A program made the translations under genes and the position numbers. From Halomarina salina (GTDB taxonomy: Archaea; Halobacteriota; Halobacteria; Halobacteriales; Haloarculaceae), in contig NZ_JALLGW010000001.1 of assembly GCF_023074835.1 (NCBI RefSeq), positions 2,108,001 through 2,172,000 on the forward strand: a stretch of 64,000 bases of DNA, given 5' to 3'. Below, one piece after another: positions 51,642 through 61,389 of this stretch (its first letter is position 1; each line of letters opens with the position of its first letter). A model generated the notes under the pieces. It was not told the origin of the DNA. It did not search any database and saw nothing but the letters and a program-made list of their open reading frames with translations.

Positions 51642-52595
51642 ATGCGAGCCGTACGCTATCACGAGACGGGTGGGCCGGACGTGCTGCAGGTAGACGACGT
51701 CGAACCGCCGGAGCCCGGTCACGGCGAGGTGGTCGTCGACGTCCACGCCGCTGGCGTCAACCCGGTCGACACGTACTTCAGGACCGGCGAGTACCCGGTT
51801 CCCGAGTTCCCGTGGGTTCCGGGGTCGGACCTCGCGGGCGTCGTCGGCGCGGTCGGTCCCGACGTCGACGAGTTCGCGGTCGGCGACCGGGTGTTCGGGA
51901 CGGGTCTCGGTCGGACCGTGTCGGGCACCCACGCCGAGCAGGTCACCGCGCCGGTCGACCTGCTCGCGCGACTCCCCGACGACGCGTCGTTCCTCGAAGG
52001 CGCGGCCGTCGCCCTCGTCGGCGTGACGGCGTGGCAGGCGCTGGTGGGCTACGCGGACCTCGAACCCGCCGAGACCTGCCTCGTCCACGGCGGCAGCGGC
52101 GGCGTCGGCCACGTCGCGGTGCAGCTCGCCGAGGCGACCGGTGCGACGGTGGTGACCACCGCGAGCGAGCAGTACCACGACCACCTGCGCGACCTCGGGG
52201 CGGACGTGGTGCTCGACTACCGCCGCGACGACCTGGAGACCGCCATCGTCGACGCGGGACGGCCGGACGTCGTCCTCGACACGTTCATGAACGAGTACTT
52301 CCCGCTCGACGCTCGCGTCGCCGCTCCCGGCGGGCGCATCGTCGGCATCGGGAACACGGCCGACGAGGCGCGCGTGCCGCTCGGCCCGGCGAAGTCGAAG
52401 GACCTGCGCTATCAGGTGATGTCGATGTTCAACGTCGAGGAGTACGGGCCGGTTCTCGACCGCCTGGGCCGACTCGTCGTCAAGGGCGAGGTGGTGCCCG
52501 AGGTCGCGCGGACCTTCCCGCTGGAGGAGACGGCCGACGCTCACCGGACGGTGCTGGAGGAGTCGTTCCTCGGCAAGGTCGTCGTCGAGCCCTGA
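51642..52595 (+). CDS. Zinc-independent quinone oxidoreductase (MDR family)
   Basis: A 317-residue MDR-family NADPH:quinone reductase-like enzyme. Start MRAVRYHETGGPDVLQVDDV is typical. AAGVNPVDTYFRTGEYP (no zinc ligands) and GSDLAGVVGAVGPDVDEF are in the catalytic half. Cofactor binding is HGGSGGVGHVAVQLAEATGA. It has no catalytic or structural zinc cysteines. It reduces quinones or enones with NAD(P)H; the substrate is unknown. A CTTTTGG box 27 bases upstream supports a leaderless start at 51642. Confidence 0.93.
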   Translation: MRAVRYHETGGPDVLQVDDVEPPEPGHGEVVVDVHAAGVNPVDTYFRTGEYPVPEFPWVPGSDLAGVVGAVGPDVDEFAVGDRVFGTGLGRTVSGTHAEQVTAPVDLLARLPDDASFLEGAAVALVGVTAWQALVGYADLEPAETCLVHGGSGGVGHVAVQLAEATGATVVTTASEQYHDHLRDLGADVVLDYRRDDLETAIVDAGRPDVVLDTFMNEYFPLDARVAAPGGRIVGIGNTADEARVPLGPAKSKDLRYQVMSMFNVEEYGPVLDRLGRLVVKGEVVPEVARTFPLEETADAHRTVLEESFLGKVVVEP

Positions 52596-52745
52596 CCGAG
52601 TCCGACTGGACGTTCAGTCGCAAATTGACGGACAGTTTACTCCACTGGCCGTCGTAATCCTGTTCGTACCCCGATAGTTGTGTGATTCCGAGGCGACAAC
52701 TATCAGTGTGTTTATTGTCGGGGGGAGAGTCGGCTCAGCGCACAC

Positions 52746-54119
52746 ATGGTAGAACGTGAGACGTGGGCGACGCGTGTGGGGTTCATCCTCGCGGCCATCG
52801 GGAGCGCCGTCGGACTGGGGAACATCTGGCGGTTCCCGTTCCAGACGGCGACCAACGGTGGGTCGGCGTTTCTGGTGGTGTACCTCGTCGCGGTGCTGGT
52901 CATCGGCATCCCGGCGCTGCTCGGCGAGTTCGTCATCGGTCGGCGCGCGAACATCAACGCCATCGAGGCGTTCAACAAGCTCGGTCGTCCGCAGTGGGCG
53001 TTCATCGGCGCTATCGGCGTCATCGGGAGCTTCTGGACGCTCTCGTACTACAGCGTCGTCGGCGGCTGGGTCATCCGCTTCGTCTACGGGTTCGGGTCGG
53101 GCGTCGTCCTGGAGCAGCCACAGACGTACTTCACCGAGGTCGCCGCGACGGGGCCGGACGCGGTCGCACTCCACGCCGTGTTCATGCTCATCACGGTCGG
53201 AATCGTCGCGCTCGGAATCGAGGACGGCATCGAACTGGCGACGAAGTTCATGGTCCCCAGCATCGTCGTGCTCCTGGTCGCCCTCGCGGTGTACGCGGCC
53301 ACCCTCTCCGGGGCGGGCGCGGGCTACGAGTTCTACCTCACGCCCGACTTCGGGACCGTCGCCGACAACGCGGCGAGCGTCGTCCCGGCCGCGGCAGGAC
53401 AGGCGCTGTTCAGCCTCTCCGTCGGGTTCAGCGTGATGATAACGTACGCCTCCTACCTCGGGAAGGACGACAGCCTCGCCGCCGACGGCCTCACAATCGC
53501 CGTGTCGAACACGTTCGTCGGCGTGCTGGCCGGTCTCGTCGTCATCCCGCTGCTGTTCGCCGCGAACATCGAGATCGGCGGTGAACTCGTCGGGAGCGAA
53601 GGCGGGGCTGGGGCGGTGTTCGTCGGTGTGACGTCGGCGCTCACGAACCTCCCCGGCGGTGCTGCGCGGGTCGTCGGCGTCATCTTCTTCGGCACCGTCC
53701 TCATCGCGGCGCTCTCCTCCTCGATCAGCCTGCTGGAGGCGGTCGTCTCCTACCTCGTGGACAACTACTCGCTGTCGCGCGCGCCGACCGCGGCCGGTCT
53801 CGGGTCGGTCGTCTTCCTGCTCGGCGTCCCGTCGGCGTTGAGTCTGGAGTGGCTCGACTGGTTCGACGGCATCGGCGTCACCCTGTTCCTCCCGCTGGCC
53901 GTGCTGTTCGTCGTCCTGTTCGTCGGCTGGGTGCTCGGACAGGAAGCCGTCGACGAACTCAGGCAGGGCACCAGCGGCGGGGCGACGCTCTCGATGGTCT
54001 GGCTCTGGAGCCTCCGGACCGTCGTCCTGCTGGCCATCCTCGTCGTCGTCGGCCTGAACTTCTACGACCTGTTCCTGACGCCCGACTCCGGCTACTACAT
54101 CGTCCCGCCGGGGTTCTGA
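52746..54119 (+). CDS. Sodium-dependent transporter, NSS family
   Basis: A 457-residue symporter with about 11-12 membrane segments. The first helix signature is GFILAAIGSAVGLGNIWRFPFQTATNGGSAFL (TM1 with the Na+ and substrate site), followed by GIPALLGEFVIGRR. SLSVGFSVMITYASYLGKDD is the TM6 region and SSSISLLEAVVSYLVD the TM8 region. NSS proteins take up amino acids or compatible solutes with Na+. A TGTTTATTG box lies ~32 bases upstream of the ATG. Substrate unknown. Confidence 0.95.
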   Translation: MVERETWATRVGFILAAIGSAVGLGNIWRFPFQTATNGGSAFLVVYLVAVLVIGIPALLGEFVIGRRANINAIEAFNKLGRPQWAFIGAIGVIGSFWTLSYYSVVGGWVIRFVYGFGSGVVLEQPQTYFTEVAATGPDAVALHAVFMLITVGIVALGIEDGIELATKFMVPSIVVLLVALAVYAATLSGAGAGYEFYLTPDFGTVADNAASVVPAAAGQALFSLSVGFSVMITYASYLGKDDSLAADGLTIAVSNTFVGVLAGLVVIPLLFAANIEIGGELVGSEGGAGAVFVGVTSALTNLPGGAARVVGVIFFGTVLIAALSSSISLLEAVVSYLVDNYSLSRAPTAAGLGSVVFLLGVPSALSLEWLDWFDGIGVTLFLPLAVLFVVLFVGWVLGQEAVDELRQGTSGGATLSMVWLWSLRTVVLLAILVVVGLNFYDLFLTPDSGYYIVPPGF

Positions 54120-54232
54120 CCACCAGCAACCGGTCACCCTGTCCCCGTTCCTCGCGGTCTGTCGTCGTTCGTCACGACCGGCCCTGCCGGGGCCGAGCGA
54201 CCTAAATTCACGACCGACCTAACCCGGCCGAG

Positions 54233-54676
54233 ATGAATCCCGCTAGCTCCCGGTATCGCGCGTCAGGAGACGACCCGCCGCCGACACGGCCGACGTCGTA
54301 CCGCCCCGGCGTCTGCAACATCGGACGGACCGAGCAGCGCAGACGGTACCGGTACGCGAGCGTCGGTCTGGTCGCTACCGCCGTCTACCTCGCGGCGGTG
54401 GTGACTGCCAGCGCTCCCACGGCGCTCGTCCTCGGGGCGTTCCCGCCGCTGGCACTCGCCGTCGAGTTCTTCGTGCAGGCGCGGACGCGGTTCTGCGTGA
54501 AGTTCGCCCTCCTCGGCCGGTACGACTTCTCCGCCTCGGGTGGCGAAGCCGGACCGGTCACCGACGCGGCCTCGAGGCGGGCCGACGCCACCTTCGCGCT
54601 CCGAATCACCGTCGTCTCCCTCGTCACCGCGGCCGTCACGACGGGACTGCTGTACGCCGTCGTCCGCTTCGTCTGA
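54233..54676 (+). CDS. Membrane protein, unknown (147 aa)
   Basis: A 147-residue protein. The N-terminal ~40 residues are polar with CNIGRTEQRRRYRY, followed by two adjacent membrane segments (about 45-62 and 64-78), a cytosolic loop with one Cys, and a final helix (about 123-145, ALRITVVSLVTAAVTTGLLYAVVRFV in pieces). The CTAAATT box 27 bases upstream indicates a leaderless start. No family motif is evident. It follows the NSS gene by 113 bases on the same strand. Confidence 0.65.
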   Translation: MNPASSRYRASGDDPPPTRPTSYRPGVCNIGRTEQRRRYRYASVGLVATAVYLAAVVTASAPTALVLGAFPPLALAVEFFVQARTRFCVKFALLGRYDFSASGGEAGPVTDAASRRADATFALRITVVSLVTAAVTTGLLYAVVRFV

Positions 54677-54860
54677 CCCCGGCCTCCGCTCGTCGCGATG
54701 CACGTCGAGCAGGGCGACGGGACACTTCGAAACGGTCGACAGTCAGCGTTCGTCTAGCGTCGTTTCGGCCTGGTATGCCAAGATAAAAAGTCAAGACCAG
54801 CTAGCCACCAGTTGACGGTGGACACGCTCGCCCCGTTCTCGCGACACGGGGACTGGAACC

Positions 54861-54958
54861 GAAGGTGGAAGCGTTCCGACATGCTCCGGGCGAGCGGGTC
54901 CGGCCACGCGACGACGCACCTGGCCTCTGACAGCCTCGAAACCCGTCGCGTGGCCCTC
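54861..54958. repeat. Dispersed structured element, copy B (ncRNA or palindromic repeat)
   Basis: Second copy of the element at 1134-1234, again in a convergent gap (54677-55082, 406 bases). It keeps GAAGGTGGAAG, GTTCC-GACA, the GCTC...GAGC hairpin (54883-54886 with 54892-54895) and a longer stem GCCACGCGACG/CGTCGCGTGGC (54903-54913 with 54944-54954, 11 bp). The long stem is therefore kept, and two pairs longer, while the loop sequence differs. On the minus strand it ends CTTCCACCTTCGG. An AT patch AGATAAAAAGTC lies near 54780-54790. Nothing else is seen in the gap. Confidence 0.6.
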
Positions 54959-55082
54959 CTCTCTATCAGACGGCTCGTGACGCACTGCGTGGCTTCGAGT
55001 CCCGTGACTCGCCCGCACAGCACGTTCCGTACGACACGTCTGGTGCAGCACGACCTGCGTAGAAGCCCTTGTGCGCTGCGCT

Positions 55083-55478
55083 TCAGTGAGGGTACACGGA
55101 CACGCTCCGTTCTCGGGGGCCGTCGCACTCGACGAGCAACACCGACTGCCACGTCCCGAGGTCCGTCGTCCCCTCGCGGACGGGAACCGTCACGTCGCGC
55201 CCGAGGAGCATCGAGCGCAGGTGTGCGTCGGCGTTCCCGTCGAGTTCGTCGTGCGCCCAGTCCTTCTCGGGAGCGAGCGCCTCCACGAACCGCTCGACGT
55301 CGCGGACGAGTCGCGGTTCGAACTCGTTGAGCGTCACGCCCGCCGTCGTGTGGCGGACGAACACCGTCGCGAGGCCGTCGTAGCCCGTCGGGAGTGCCTC
55401 GTCGACGCGGTCGGTCACGTCCCGTACGTCGATGCGGTCGCCGGTCTGGACGGTGAACTCGGTGTGGGCGGGGCTCAT
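55083..55478 (-). CDS. YjbQ/UPF0047 family protein
   Basis: A 131-residue member of the YjbQ (UPF0047) family. Family marks are TVFVRHTTAGVTLNE (His and Asn/Glu of the active site), AHDELDGNADAHLRSMLLG and GTWQSVLLVECDGPRERSV. Some YjbQ proteins show thiamine-phosphate-synthase-like activity, but the physiological role is uncertain. Start at 55478 (MSPAHTEF). It lies 86 bases downstream of the uracil-DNA glycosylase-like gene on the same strand. Confidence 0.92.
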   Translation of the reverse strand: MSPAHTEFTVQTGDRIDVRDVTDRVDEALPTGYDGLATVFVRHTTAGVTLNEFEPRLVRDVERFVEALAPEKDWAHDELDGNADAHLRSMLLGRDVTVPVREGTTDLGTWQSVLLVECDGPRERSVSVYPH

Positions 55479-55564
55479 AGGGGCACGTTCGCACGCGCGG
55501 GAGAAATCGTCGTCGCCGGCGGGGCGTCGTTCCCCGCCCGCTCGGTGTCGCTCGCGTCTCCGAC

Positions 55565-56254
55565 CTACCGGACGCGGTAGGTCTCCCCGCCGGGGAGGAA
55601 CCGACCCAGGTCGACCTCGCGGCGGAAGTCCGTCGACTGGAGCGCCCGGAGCGCCTGCACGAGTCGCTGGTGGTCGCTCTCCTCCCACTCGCTCGGGTCG
55701 CGGATGGGGTAGACGAGGAAGCCGCTGCCGCGTAGCTCCGTCCCGTGGAGCGCGGCCATGTCGTACTCCACCTTCTCGGCCCGTGCGGTGTACTCCGCGA
55801 CGACGTGGCGGGTCGCTCGCTCGCCGACCGGCAGGAGGACGTGGGCGGCGATGGCGCGCAGTTCGGCGTCGAAGTAGCGCTCCATCTCGTCGTACTCGCG
55901 GTCGGTCGGCGTCCCGTCGACGACGCACATGTGCAGGTACGAGAGGAACGTCCGGGGGACCTGCGGGCGCAGTCCCGGGTCGTCCAGCAGACCGCCCTCG
56001 GCCAGCGCACGCTGGAGTCGGAGTCCCGACTCGTTCGTGAACGGCACCCCGACGCCGTCGAGGTCGGTCGCGTCCGCGTCGACCCCGTGCTCCGCGGCGA
56101 CGCCGCCGTCCGCGGTCGGTGCCCCGCCGTGGACGCCCGGGTGGTCGCCGACGACGTGGAACACGGCGTTGGCGTCACCGTACCCGGGGACGTACTGGTC
56201 GCAGGGCGGGCGCATGCCGAACGGGTTGTTCGTCCGGTCGGTGACGTTCTCCAC
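55565..56254 (-). CDS. Uracil-DNA glycosylase superfamily protein
   Basis: A 229-residue protein of the UDG superfamily. The first motif FHVVGDHPGVHGG is the family-4-like GxxPG water-activating loop. VPFTNESGLRLQRAL follows, and a YLHMCVVDG strand leads to the helix carrying HVLLPVGERATRHV. The 4Fe-4S cysteines of typical family 4 enzymes are not all apparent, so it belongs to a divergent branch. The start is GTG at 56254; a TTTTGCC box about 27 bases upstream supports a leaderless GTG start. It may repair deaminated cytosine. Substrate not proven. Confidence 0.75.
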   Translation of the reverse strand: MENVTDRTNNPFGMRPPCDQYVPGYGDANAVFHVVGDHPGVHGGAPTADGGVAAEHGVDADATDLDGVGVPFTNESGLRLQRALAEGGLLDDPGLRPQVPRTFLSYLHMCVVDGTPTDREYDEMERYFDAELRAIAAHVLLPVGERATRHVVAEYTARAEKVEYDMAALHGTELRGSGFLVYPIRDPSEWEESDHQRLVQALRALQSTDFRREVDLGRFLPGGETYRVR

Positions 56255-56479
56255 GGAGGACCGAGGTCGCCACGGGCAAAAGGCGATACGGTTCGAACGG
56301 GACGCGTTCGGCGTGGTCGGGCACAGGCGTTCGAGGCGGTCGGTCGAGGGTGGTCGCGGGTCGGCTCTGGTCGCCCCGATTCCTCGACCGACACCGTCGC
56401 CTCTGCAGTCGTTACACCGTCCGGTCCCGGGCGACGATGAAAGCCGAGACTCTTTGCCATCGCTGTACGACAGTCCAGT

Positions 56480-57145
56480 ATGGCTGTAGTCGTGGTCGGG
56501 CGCGTCCCCGTCGAGGAGTTCGCACTCGAGCAGACGCTCTCGACGGTCCCGAACGTGGATTTCAGCGGTGGACGTATCGTTCAGTCCTCCGAGGACGAGG
56601 TGGTACCCATCATCTGGGCGCGGGGCAACGAGCGTGACACCATCCACGAGGCGCTCACCGACGACCCGACGACCGAAGAGGCGACCATCCTCGCGGACCT
56701 CGACGACGAGTGGCTCTACCGGATGCGCTGGATCGACCGGGTCACCCTCGTCGTCCAGATGCTCCTCGACTCGCAGGCGACGCTCCTCGACGCCGAGGCG
56801 GCCGCGGAGAAGTCGACGTGGTCGCTGCGCGTCCTCTACCCCACCCGAGACGCCCTCTCGAAGACGTACGACTTCTGCGACGAGAACGACGTGACGTTCG
56901 ACATCAGGAAGGTCCACGAACTGGACACCGAACCGGCCGGCCAGTACGGCATCACGGAGAACCAGTACGCCGCGCTCCGCGCGGCCTGCGAGGGCGGCTA
57001 CTTCAAGATTCCACGCGAGACGAACCTCGACGTGGTCGGCGAGGAACTGGGTCTCTCCCACCAGGCCGTCTCCGAGCGCATCCGTCGCGGGACGGACCAG
57101 CTCATCAGCGAGACGCTCCTCATCGGGAACTCGCGGGACCGCTGA
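56480..57145 (+). CDS. HTH-10 (Bat-like) transcriptional regulator
   Basis: A 221-residue regulator with an N-terminal domain (about 1-150) of the bacterio-opsin-activator type and a C-terminal HTH-10 domain (about 160-215, ITENQYAALRAACEGGYFKIPR then LGLSHQAVSERIRRG). It has no PAS or GAF domain, so it lacks an obvious sensor. Such regulators are abundant in haloarchaea. A CTCTTTGCC box 27 bases upstream suggests a leaderless start. It is divergent from the glycosylase gene. Targets unknown. Confidence 0.9.
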   Translation: MAVVVVGRVPVEEFALEQTLSTVPNVDFSGGRIVQSSEDEVVPIIWARGNERDTIHEALTDDPTTEEATILADLDDEWLYRMRWIDRVTLVVQMLLDSQATLLDAEAAAEKSTWSLRVLYPTRDALSKTYDFCDENDVTFDIRKVHELDTEPAGQYGITENQYAALRAACEGGYFKIPRETNLDVVGEELGLSHQAVSERIRRGTDQLISETLLIGNSRDR

Positions 57146-57201
57146 GCGGTCCCCGGCCGCGTCCGTTCTCTCCTCCCCTCACGACACGCCGTACCGACGC
57201 G

Positions 57202-57924
57202 TCAGGACCCGCCGGCGTTCTCGCGAGTGGAGCGGTCGCCGTCCTCGTTCCGCCCGCGGCCCCTGTCGTCGTCTGTCGCGGCCGCCTCGCGCCGGTCGCG
57301 TTCGAGCGTGTCCGGCTCGGGCTCGTCGCCAGCGACCGTTCGTGGGTCGTCGGCGTCGACGGCGCTCACGGCGTAGTAGGCGGCGTCGTCCGGGACGAAG
57401 ACGGTGAGCGACACGTCGCGCTTCTCGCCCGCGTCGAGGTCGTAGGCGCGGCTCTCTACCGTCCGCGAGACGGTGCCGTCGTCGTCGTGGAACGCCGTCA
57501 GCACCGTCGCGGCGCGCGACTCGCCCTGGTTGACGAGGACGCCCTCCACGTCGACCGTCTCGCCTCGCTGCCGTTCGAGGTCGACGGCCGTCCCGTTGCG
57601 GGCGAGTCGAGGGTCGGCGATGTCGACCGTGTCGCTCGCGCTCTGCCGGGAGGTGCGGTACTGGCGGATGCGGTTCTCGACCGCTTCGGCGTACATGTCG
57701 GCGTCGCCGGAGAGGCGTTCGCGTAGCGCGAGGACGTCGTCCTCGACGTCGCTCACGACGGAGTCGCTCGCCTCGTCGTGCTCCGCGAGCCGGTCGAGGT
57801 CCGCGCGGATGGCGTCGACGTCGTCGCTCACGTCGGCGTCCGCCTCGCGTTCGATGTCGTCGAGCGCGTCGCGCACGTCGAGAAGCGGTGGCAACTGCCC
57901 CTCGTCCTCGCTGGCGTTGGACAT
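57202..57924 (-). CDS. Coiled-coil plus beta-domain protein, unknown
   Basis: A 240-residue acidic protein. The first ~90 residues are helical (VRDALDDIEREADADVSDD, then AIRADLDRLAEHDEA), probably coiled coil. Residues ~105-190 form a beta domain (TAVDLERQRGETVDVEGVLVNQG, EKRDVSLTVFVPDD) resembling an Ig-like or CARDB-type fold. The last 40 residues are charged and disordered. There is no signal peptide, so the beta domain is apparently cytosolic. Family unknown. Confidence 0.65.
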   Translation of the reverse strand: MSNASEDEGQLPPLLDVRDALDDIEREADADVSDDVDAIRADLDRLAEHDEASDSVVSDVEDDVLALRERLSGDADMYAEAVENRIRQYRTSRQSASDTVDIADPRLARNGTAVDLERQRGETVDVEGVLVNQGESRAATVLTAFHDDDGTVSRTVESRAYDLDAGEKRDVSLTVFVPDDAAYYAVSAVDADDPRTVAGDEPEPDTLERDRREAAATDDDRGRGRNEDGDRSTRENAGGS

Positions 57925-58102
57925 GGACCACGCTACTCGCGTGCGTCGGTTAGGCGTTTACCTTACCTCCCGTCGTGTACCGACCGTACCCCTTGATGTG
58001 GTACGGTACCGCACCTCTCGGTCGTGGTGCCGGCCGACCGGGTGAACTCCTCGTGCGCTCCCGGTACCCTTTTGCTCCGAGTGAGAGAACCCCCGACAAT
58101 CA

Positions 58103-59653
58103 ATGACGATGGAGGAGCGCATCGAGGAGTTGCGCGAGCGGAAACAGCGTGCCGAACTCGGCGGCGGCGAAGACCGCATCGAGTCCCAGCACGACAAGGG
58201 CAAGATGACCGCTCGCGAGCGTATCGACTACTTCCTCGACGACGGTACCTTCGAGGAGATGGACCAACTGCGGACCCACCGCGCGAAGAAGTTCGGGCTG
58301 GAGGACCGCCAGATACCGGGTGACGGCATCGTCACGGGGTACGGCGAGGTGGACGGCCGGACCGTCTTCGTGTTCGCTCACGACTTCACCGTCTTCGGCG
58401 GGTCGCTCGGCGAGGTGTTCGCCGAGAAGCAGTGCAAGGTGATGGACAAGGCGATGGAGGTGGGCGCACCCCTCGTCGGGCTGAACGACTCGGCGGGCGC
58501 GCGCATCCAGGAGGGCGTCGCCGCCCTCGGCGGCTACGCCGACGTCTTCCACCGCAACCAGCAGGCCAGCGGCGTCGTCCCGCAGATATCGTCGGTCATG
58601 GGTCCCTGCGCGGGCGGGTCGGTGTACTCCCCCGCCATCACGGACTTCATCTTCATGGTGCAGGACACCAGCCACATGTTCATCACCGGTCCGGACGTCA
58701 TCGAGACGGTCACCGGTGAGGAGGTCGGCTTCGACGAACTCGGCGGCGCGCAGACCCACACCGCGAAGTCCGGCGTGGCACACTTCTCGGAGGCGAACGA
58801 GGAGGAGGCGCTCGACGACATCCGCCACCTCCTGTCGTACCTGCCGTCGAACAACGTCGAGGACCCGCCGCGCGTCGACCCGTGGGACGACCCCGACCGG
58901 GCCGACGAGCACCTGAACGAGATCGTCCCCGACAGCCCGCAGAAACCGTACGACATGCACGAGGTCATCGACGGCGTCCTCGACGAGGGCTCCTTCTTCG
59001 GGGTCCAGGAGGAGTACGCCCGGAACATGGTCGTCGGCTTCGCCCGACTCGACGGGCACTCCGTCGGCGTCGTCGGCAACCAGCCACGGGCGAACGCCGG
59101 GACGCTGGACATCGACGCGTCGCTGAAGGGCGCGCGGTTCGTCCGGTTCTGCGACGCGTTCAATATCCCCATCGTGACGTTCGTCGACGTGCCCGGCTTC
59201 ATGCCCGGCACCGACCAGGAACACGGCGGCATCATCAAACACGGCGCGAAACTACTGTACGCCTTCTCGGAGGCGACCGTCCCGCTCATGACCGTCATCA
59301 CCCGGAAAGCCTACGGCGGCGCCTACTGCGTGATGGCCTCGAAGCACATCGGCGCGGACGTCAACTACGCCTGGCCCACCGCCGAAATCGCCGTCGTCGG
59401 ACCGCAGGGCGCGGTGAACATCCTCTACCGCGGCGAGTTGAACGAGGCAGACGACCCCGACGAGCGCCGACAGGAACTCATCGACGAGTACCGCGAGGAG
59501 TTCGCCAACCCCTACACCGCCGCCGACCGCGGCTACGTGGACGACGTCGTCGAACCGCCGAAGACGCGCCAGCGCCTCATCCGGGACCTGGAGATGCTGC
59601 GGAGCAAGCGCGTCGACGCCCCCTCGCGCAAACACGGCAACATCCCGCTGTGA
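58103..59653 (+). CDS. pccB: Acyl-CoA carboxylase, carboxyltransferase (beta) subunit
   Basis: A 516-residue carboxyltransferase that moves CO2 from biotin to propionyl-CoA (or acetyl-CoA). It has the crotonase-like [23 protein letters not shown] in the N-half and [29 protein letters not shown] in the C-half, plus the end RKHGNIPL seen in propionyl-CoA carboxylase beta. pccX follows after only 7 bases, and pccA lies 1.5 kb on. With pccA it gives methylmalonyl-CoA. A CCCTTTTG box ~32 bases upstream serves as promoter. Confidence 0.95.
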   Translation: MTMEERIEELRERKQRAELGGGEDRIESQHDKGKMTARERIDYFLDDGTFEEMDQLRTHRAKKFGLEDRQIPGDGIVTGYGEVDGRTVFVFAHDFTVFGGSLGEVFAEKQCKVMDKAMEVGAPLVGLNDSAGARIQEGVAALGGYADVFHRNQQASGVVPQISSVMGPCAGGSVYSPAITDFIFMVQDTSHMFITGPDVIETVTGEEVGFDELGGAQTHTAKSGVAHFSEANEEEALDDIRHLLSYLPSNNVEDPPRVDPWDDPDRADEHLNEIVPDSPQKPYDMHEVIDGVLDEGSFFGVQEEYARNMVVGFARLDGHSVGVVGNQPRANAGTLDIDASLKGARFVRFCDAFNIPIVTFVDVPGFMPGTDQEHGGIIKHGAKLLYAFSEATVPLMTVITRKAYGGAYCVMASKHIGADVNYAWPTAEIAVVGPQGAVNILYRGELNEADDPDERRQELIDEYREEFANPYTAADRGYVDDVVEPPKTRQRLIRDLEMLRSKRVDAPSRKHGNIPL

Positions 59654-59660
59654 GGTACCG

Positions 59661-59918
59661 ATGACAGACCACCTCACCGGACTCGACGACGCCGCGGACG
59701 ACGAGGCGGCCGCCATCGTCGCCGCCGTGCGCGCACATCTCCGAGCGCAGGCCGCCGCCCGCGCCGCCGACGAGGAGACAGAGGAGACGTGGGACGGCGA
59801 GCGATGGGCGTTCGCCGGCCGACTCGACGGAACGGGGATGCGCGGCGTGCGCCGTCGCGTCCCGCTCGACGCGCCTCGCGACGCGTGGGCCGCGTCGGGT
59901 CGCTCGGACCGCTTCTGA
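59661..59918 (+). CDS. pccX: PccX-like small subunit of acyl-CoA carboxylase
   Basis: An 85-residue protein located directly after pccB (7 bases between). It has a helix ([23 protein letters not shown]) and a C-terminal segment with W-D-G-E-R-W-A and an R/L-rich end, reminiscent of the AccE/epsilon-type small subunits that steady the carboxylase. Haloferax has a pccB-pccX-pccA set in propionyl-CoA carboxylase needed for PHBV precursors, which is known for that genus. The match here is by position and composition. Confidence 0.75.
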   Translation: MTDHLTGLDDAADDEAAAIVAAVRAHLRAQAAARAADEETEETWDGERWAFAGRLDGTGMRGVRRRVPLDAPRDAWAASGRSDRF

Positions 59919-59988
59919 CCGCTCCGCGTCGTCGTCCGACGCGACCGCGGTCGTCCGCGGTTCGTTGCTTACCGGCCCGTCGACCGAA

Positions 59989-60507
59989 TCAGAGCGGCGT
60001 CACCGGGTCGCCGCGGCCGACCGCTCCCGACTCGACGACGCGCGCCCGGATGCCGCCGCGGTGGACCAGCGCCTCGCGGACGCCCCGTTTCTCCAACAAC
60101 CCCTCCAGGTACGAGCACGGTTCGCAGCGTTCGACGCCCTCGAAAACGGCGCTCCCGACGCGGAACCGGTCGCCGACGAGGTGGTCGAGCGCGACCCCTT
60201 CGACGGTGAGGTTCCGACGGTGCTCGCCCGGTTCGAGGACGACGCCGTACTCCTCCGCGACGGCGTCGAGACTCTCCCGTTCGACGAGCGTGACGTCTCG
60301 TGGCGTCTCGCTCGCCGACGCGGAGAACGTTCCCTCGTCGGCGAAGTACCGGTCACCTCTGAGCCCCCGACCTGCCACAGCCTCGACCCGGTCGCGCGAC
60401 TCGACGGGCGCGCCCGACTCGGGTGCGACGTGGATGGCGACGACGGTCCGCGTCTCGGCGACGCCCGCCTCGGGCGCGTCCCCGTCGTCCGCGTTCACTC
60501 CGTCCAT
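59989..60507 (-). CDS. MOSC-domain protein
   Basis: A 172-residue single MOSC domain. It includes VVAIHVAPESGAPVE, GLRGDRYF, the sulfur-carrier region RRNLTVEGVALDHLVG and the conserved Cys in VERCEPCSYLEGLL. MOSC domains occur in molybdenum cofactor sulfurases and YiiM/YuaD-type proteins, carrying sulfur via the Cys. It lies between pccX and the phosphodiesterase gene, on the opposite strand to the pcc genes. Role: sulfur or Moco metabolism, exact reaction unknown. Confidence 0.85.
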   Translation of the reverse strand: MDGVNADDGDAPEAGVAETRTVVAIHVAPESGAPVESRDRVEAVAGRGLRGDRYFADEGTFSASASETPRDVTLVERESLDAVAEEYGVVLEPGEHRRNLTVEGVALDHLVGDRFRVGSAVFEGVERCEPCSYLEGLLEKRGVREALVHRGGIRARVVESGAVGRGDPVTPL

Positions 60508-60577
60508 TACGTAGCCTTCGAGGAGCAGGAGATAATCCTTCGGAAGCCGACACGCCCACCGGCCGTCCCAGGCGACC

Positions 60578-61258
60578 TCAGACGACCGCCCAGTCGTCGA
60601 CGATGAGGCCGTCGACCCCTGCCTGCCGGAGTCGCCGGGCGGTTCGCGCGCGCTTGACCGTCCAGACGTTGACCGCGAACCCCTCCTCCTGCGCGTCGAG
60701 GATGCGCTCCGGTTCGTCGGTCGCGAGGCCGACCGACGGGTGGAGCGCCGCGCAGTCGTACCGACGGCCGATGGCGAGGCCGTGTCGCCAGTCGCGCCCG
60801 AGCCGTCGCAGTTCCTGGTGGAACAGGTACGCCAGCGGGAGGTCGGAGACGTCGTACAGTTCCCGGAGCACGTCGGCCTCGAACGACGAGACCAGCACGT
60901 CGTTCGGCACGTCGTCGAGGACGGCGAGGAGGTCCGTCGCCATCCCGGCGTGTTTCAGTTCGACGTTGACCGCCACGTCGTCGGGGACGTCCGCGAGGAG
61001 GGCGGCGAGGAGCGGGACGGGTTCGCCGCTGTCGAGGACGCGGAGTGCCCGGAGCGTGCGGTAGGGGGTCTCCGAGACCCGGCCGCCAGACCCCGTGAGT
61101 CGCCGCAGGCGGTCGTCGTGGACGACGACGAGTTCGCCCGACCCGCAGCGTCGCACGTCGACCTCGACGGCGTCGACGTGCGGGGCGGCGCGCCGGACCG
61201 CGAGGCGGGTGTTCTCGGGGCCTCGGTCGGCACATCCCCGGTGCCCGATGACCTGCAT
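60578..61258 (-). CDS. Glycerophosphodiester phosphodiesterase
   Basis: A 226-residue GDPD TIM-barrel. HRGCADRGPENT (His and Glu of the catalytic pair), VEVDVRRCGSGELVVVHDD and VNVELKHAG are the three key motifs, and VNVWTVKRARTARRL closes it. It hydrolyses glycerophosphodiesters to glycerol-phosphate and an alcohol, so it may recycle phospholipid head groups. The ATG at 61258 (MQVIGHRG) puts the catalytic His at residue 6 and is preferred to one nine codons upstream. It precedes the MOSC gene on the same strand. Confidence 0.93.
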   Translation of the reverse strand: MQVIGHRGCADRGPENTRLAVRRAAPHVDAVEVDVRRCGSGELVVVHDDRLRRLTGSGGRVSETPYRTLRALRVLDSGEPVPLLAALLADVPDDVAVNVELKHAGMATDLLAVLDDVPNDVLVSSFEADVLRELYDVSDLPLAYLFHQELRRLGRDWRHGLAIGRRYDCAALHPSVGLATDEPERILDAQEEGFAVNVWTVKRARTARRLRQAGVDGLIVDDWAVV

Positions 61259-61389
61259 GGGCCGTTCGACGCGGGGGGCGGACAAATAGCTCCGTCTACC
61301 GTGGGTTCCGACAGGTGACCTGCACGCTCATCGAAGGGCACGATAGACCGATAGAAACAGGTAGCCGTTGGGAATAGTGGGCGCCAAGA

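Noticed and set aside
54791-55051. An 86-codon minus-strand ORF downstream of yjbQ
   Set aside because: It overlaps structured element copy B. Its peptide resembles the conceptual translation of copy A, as expected for a repeated non-coding element read as protein.
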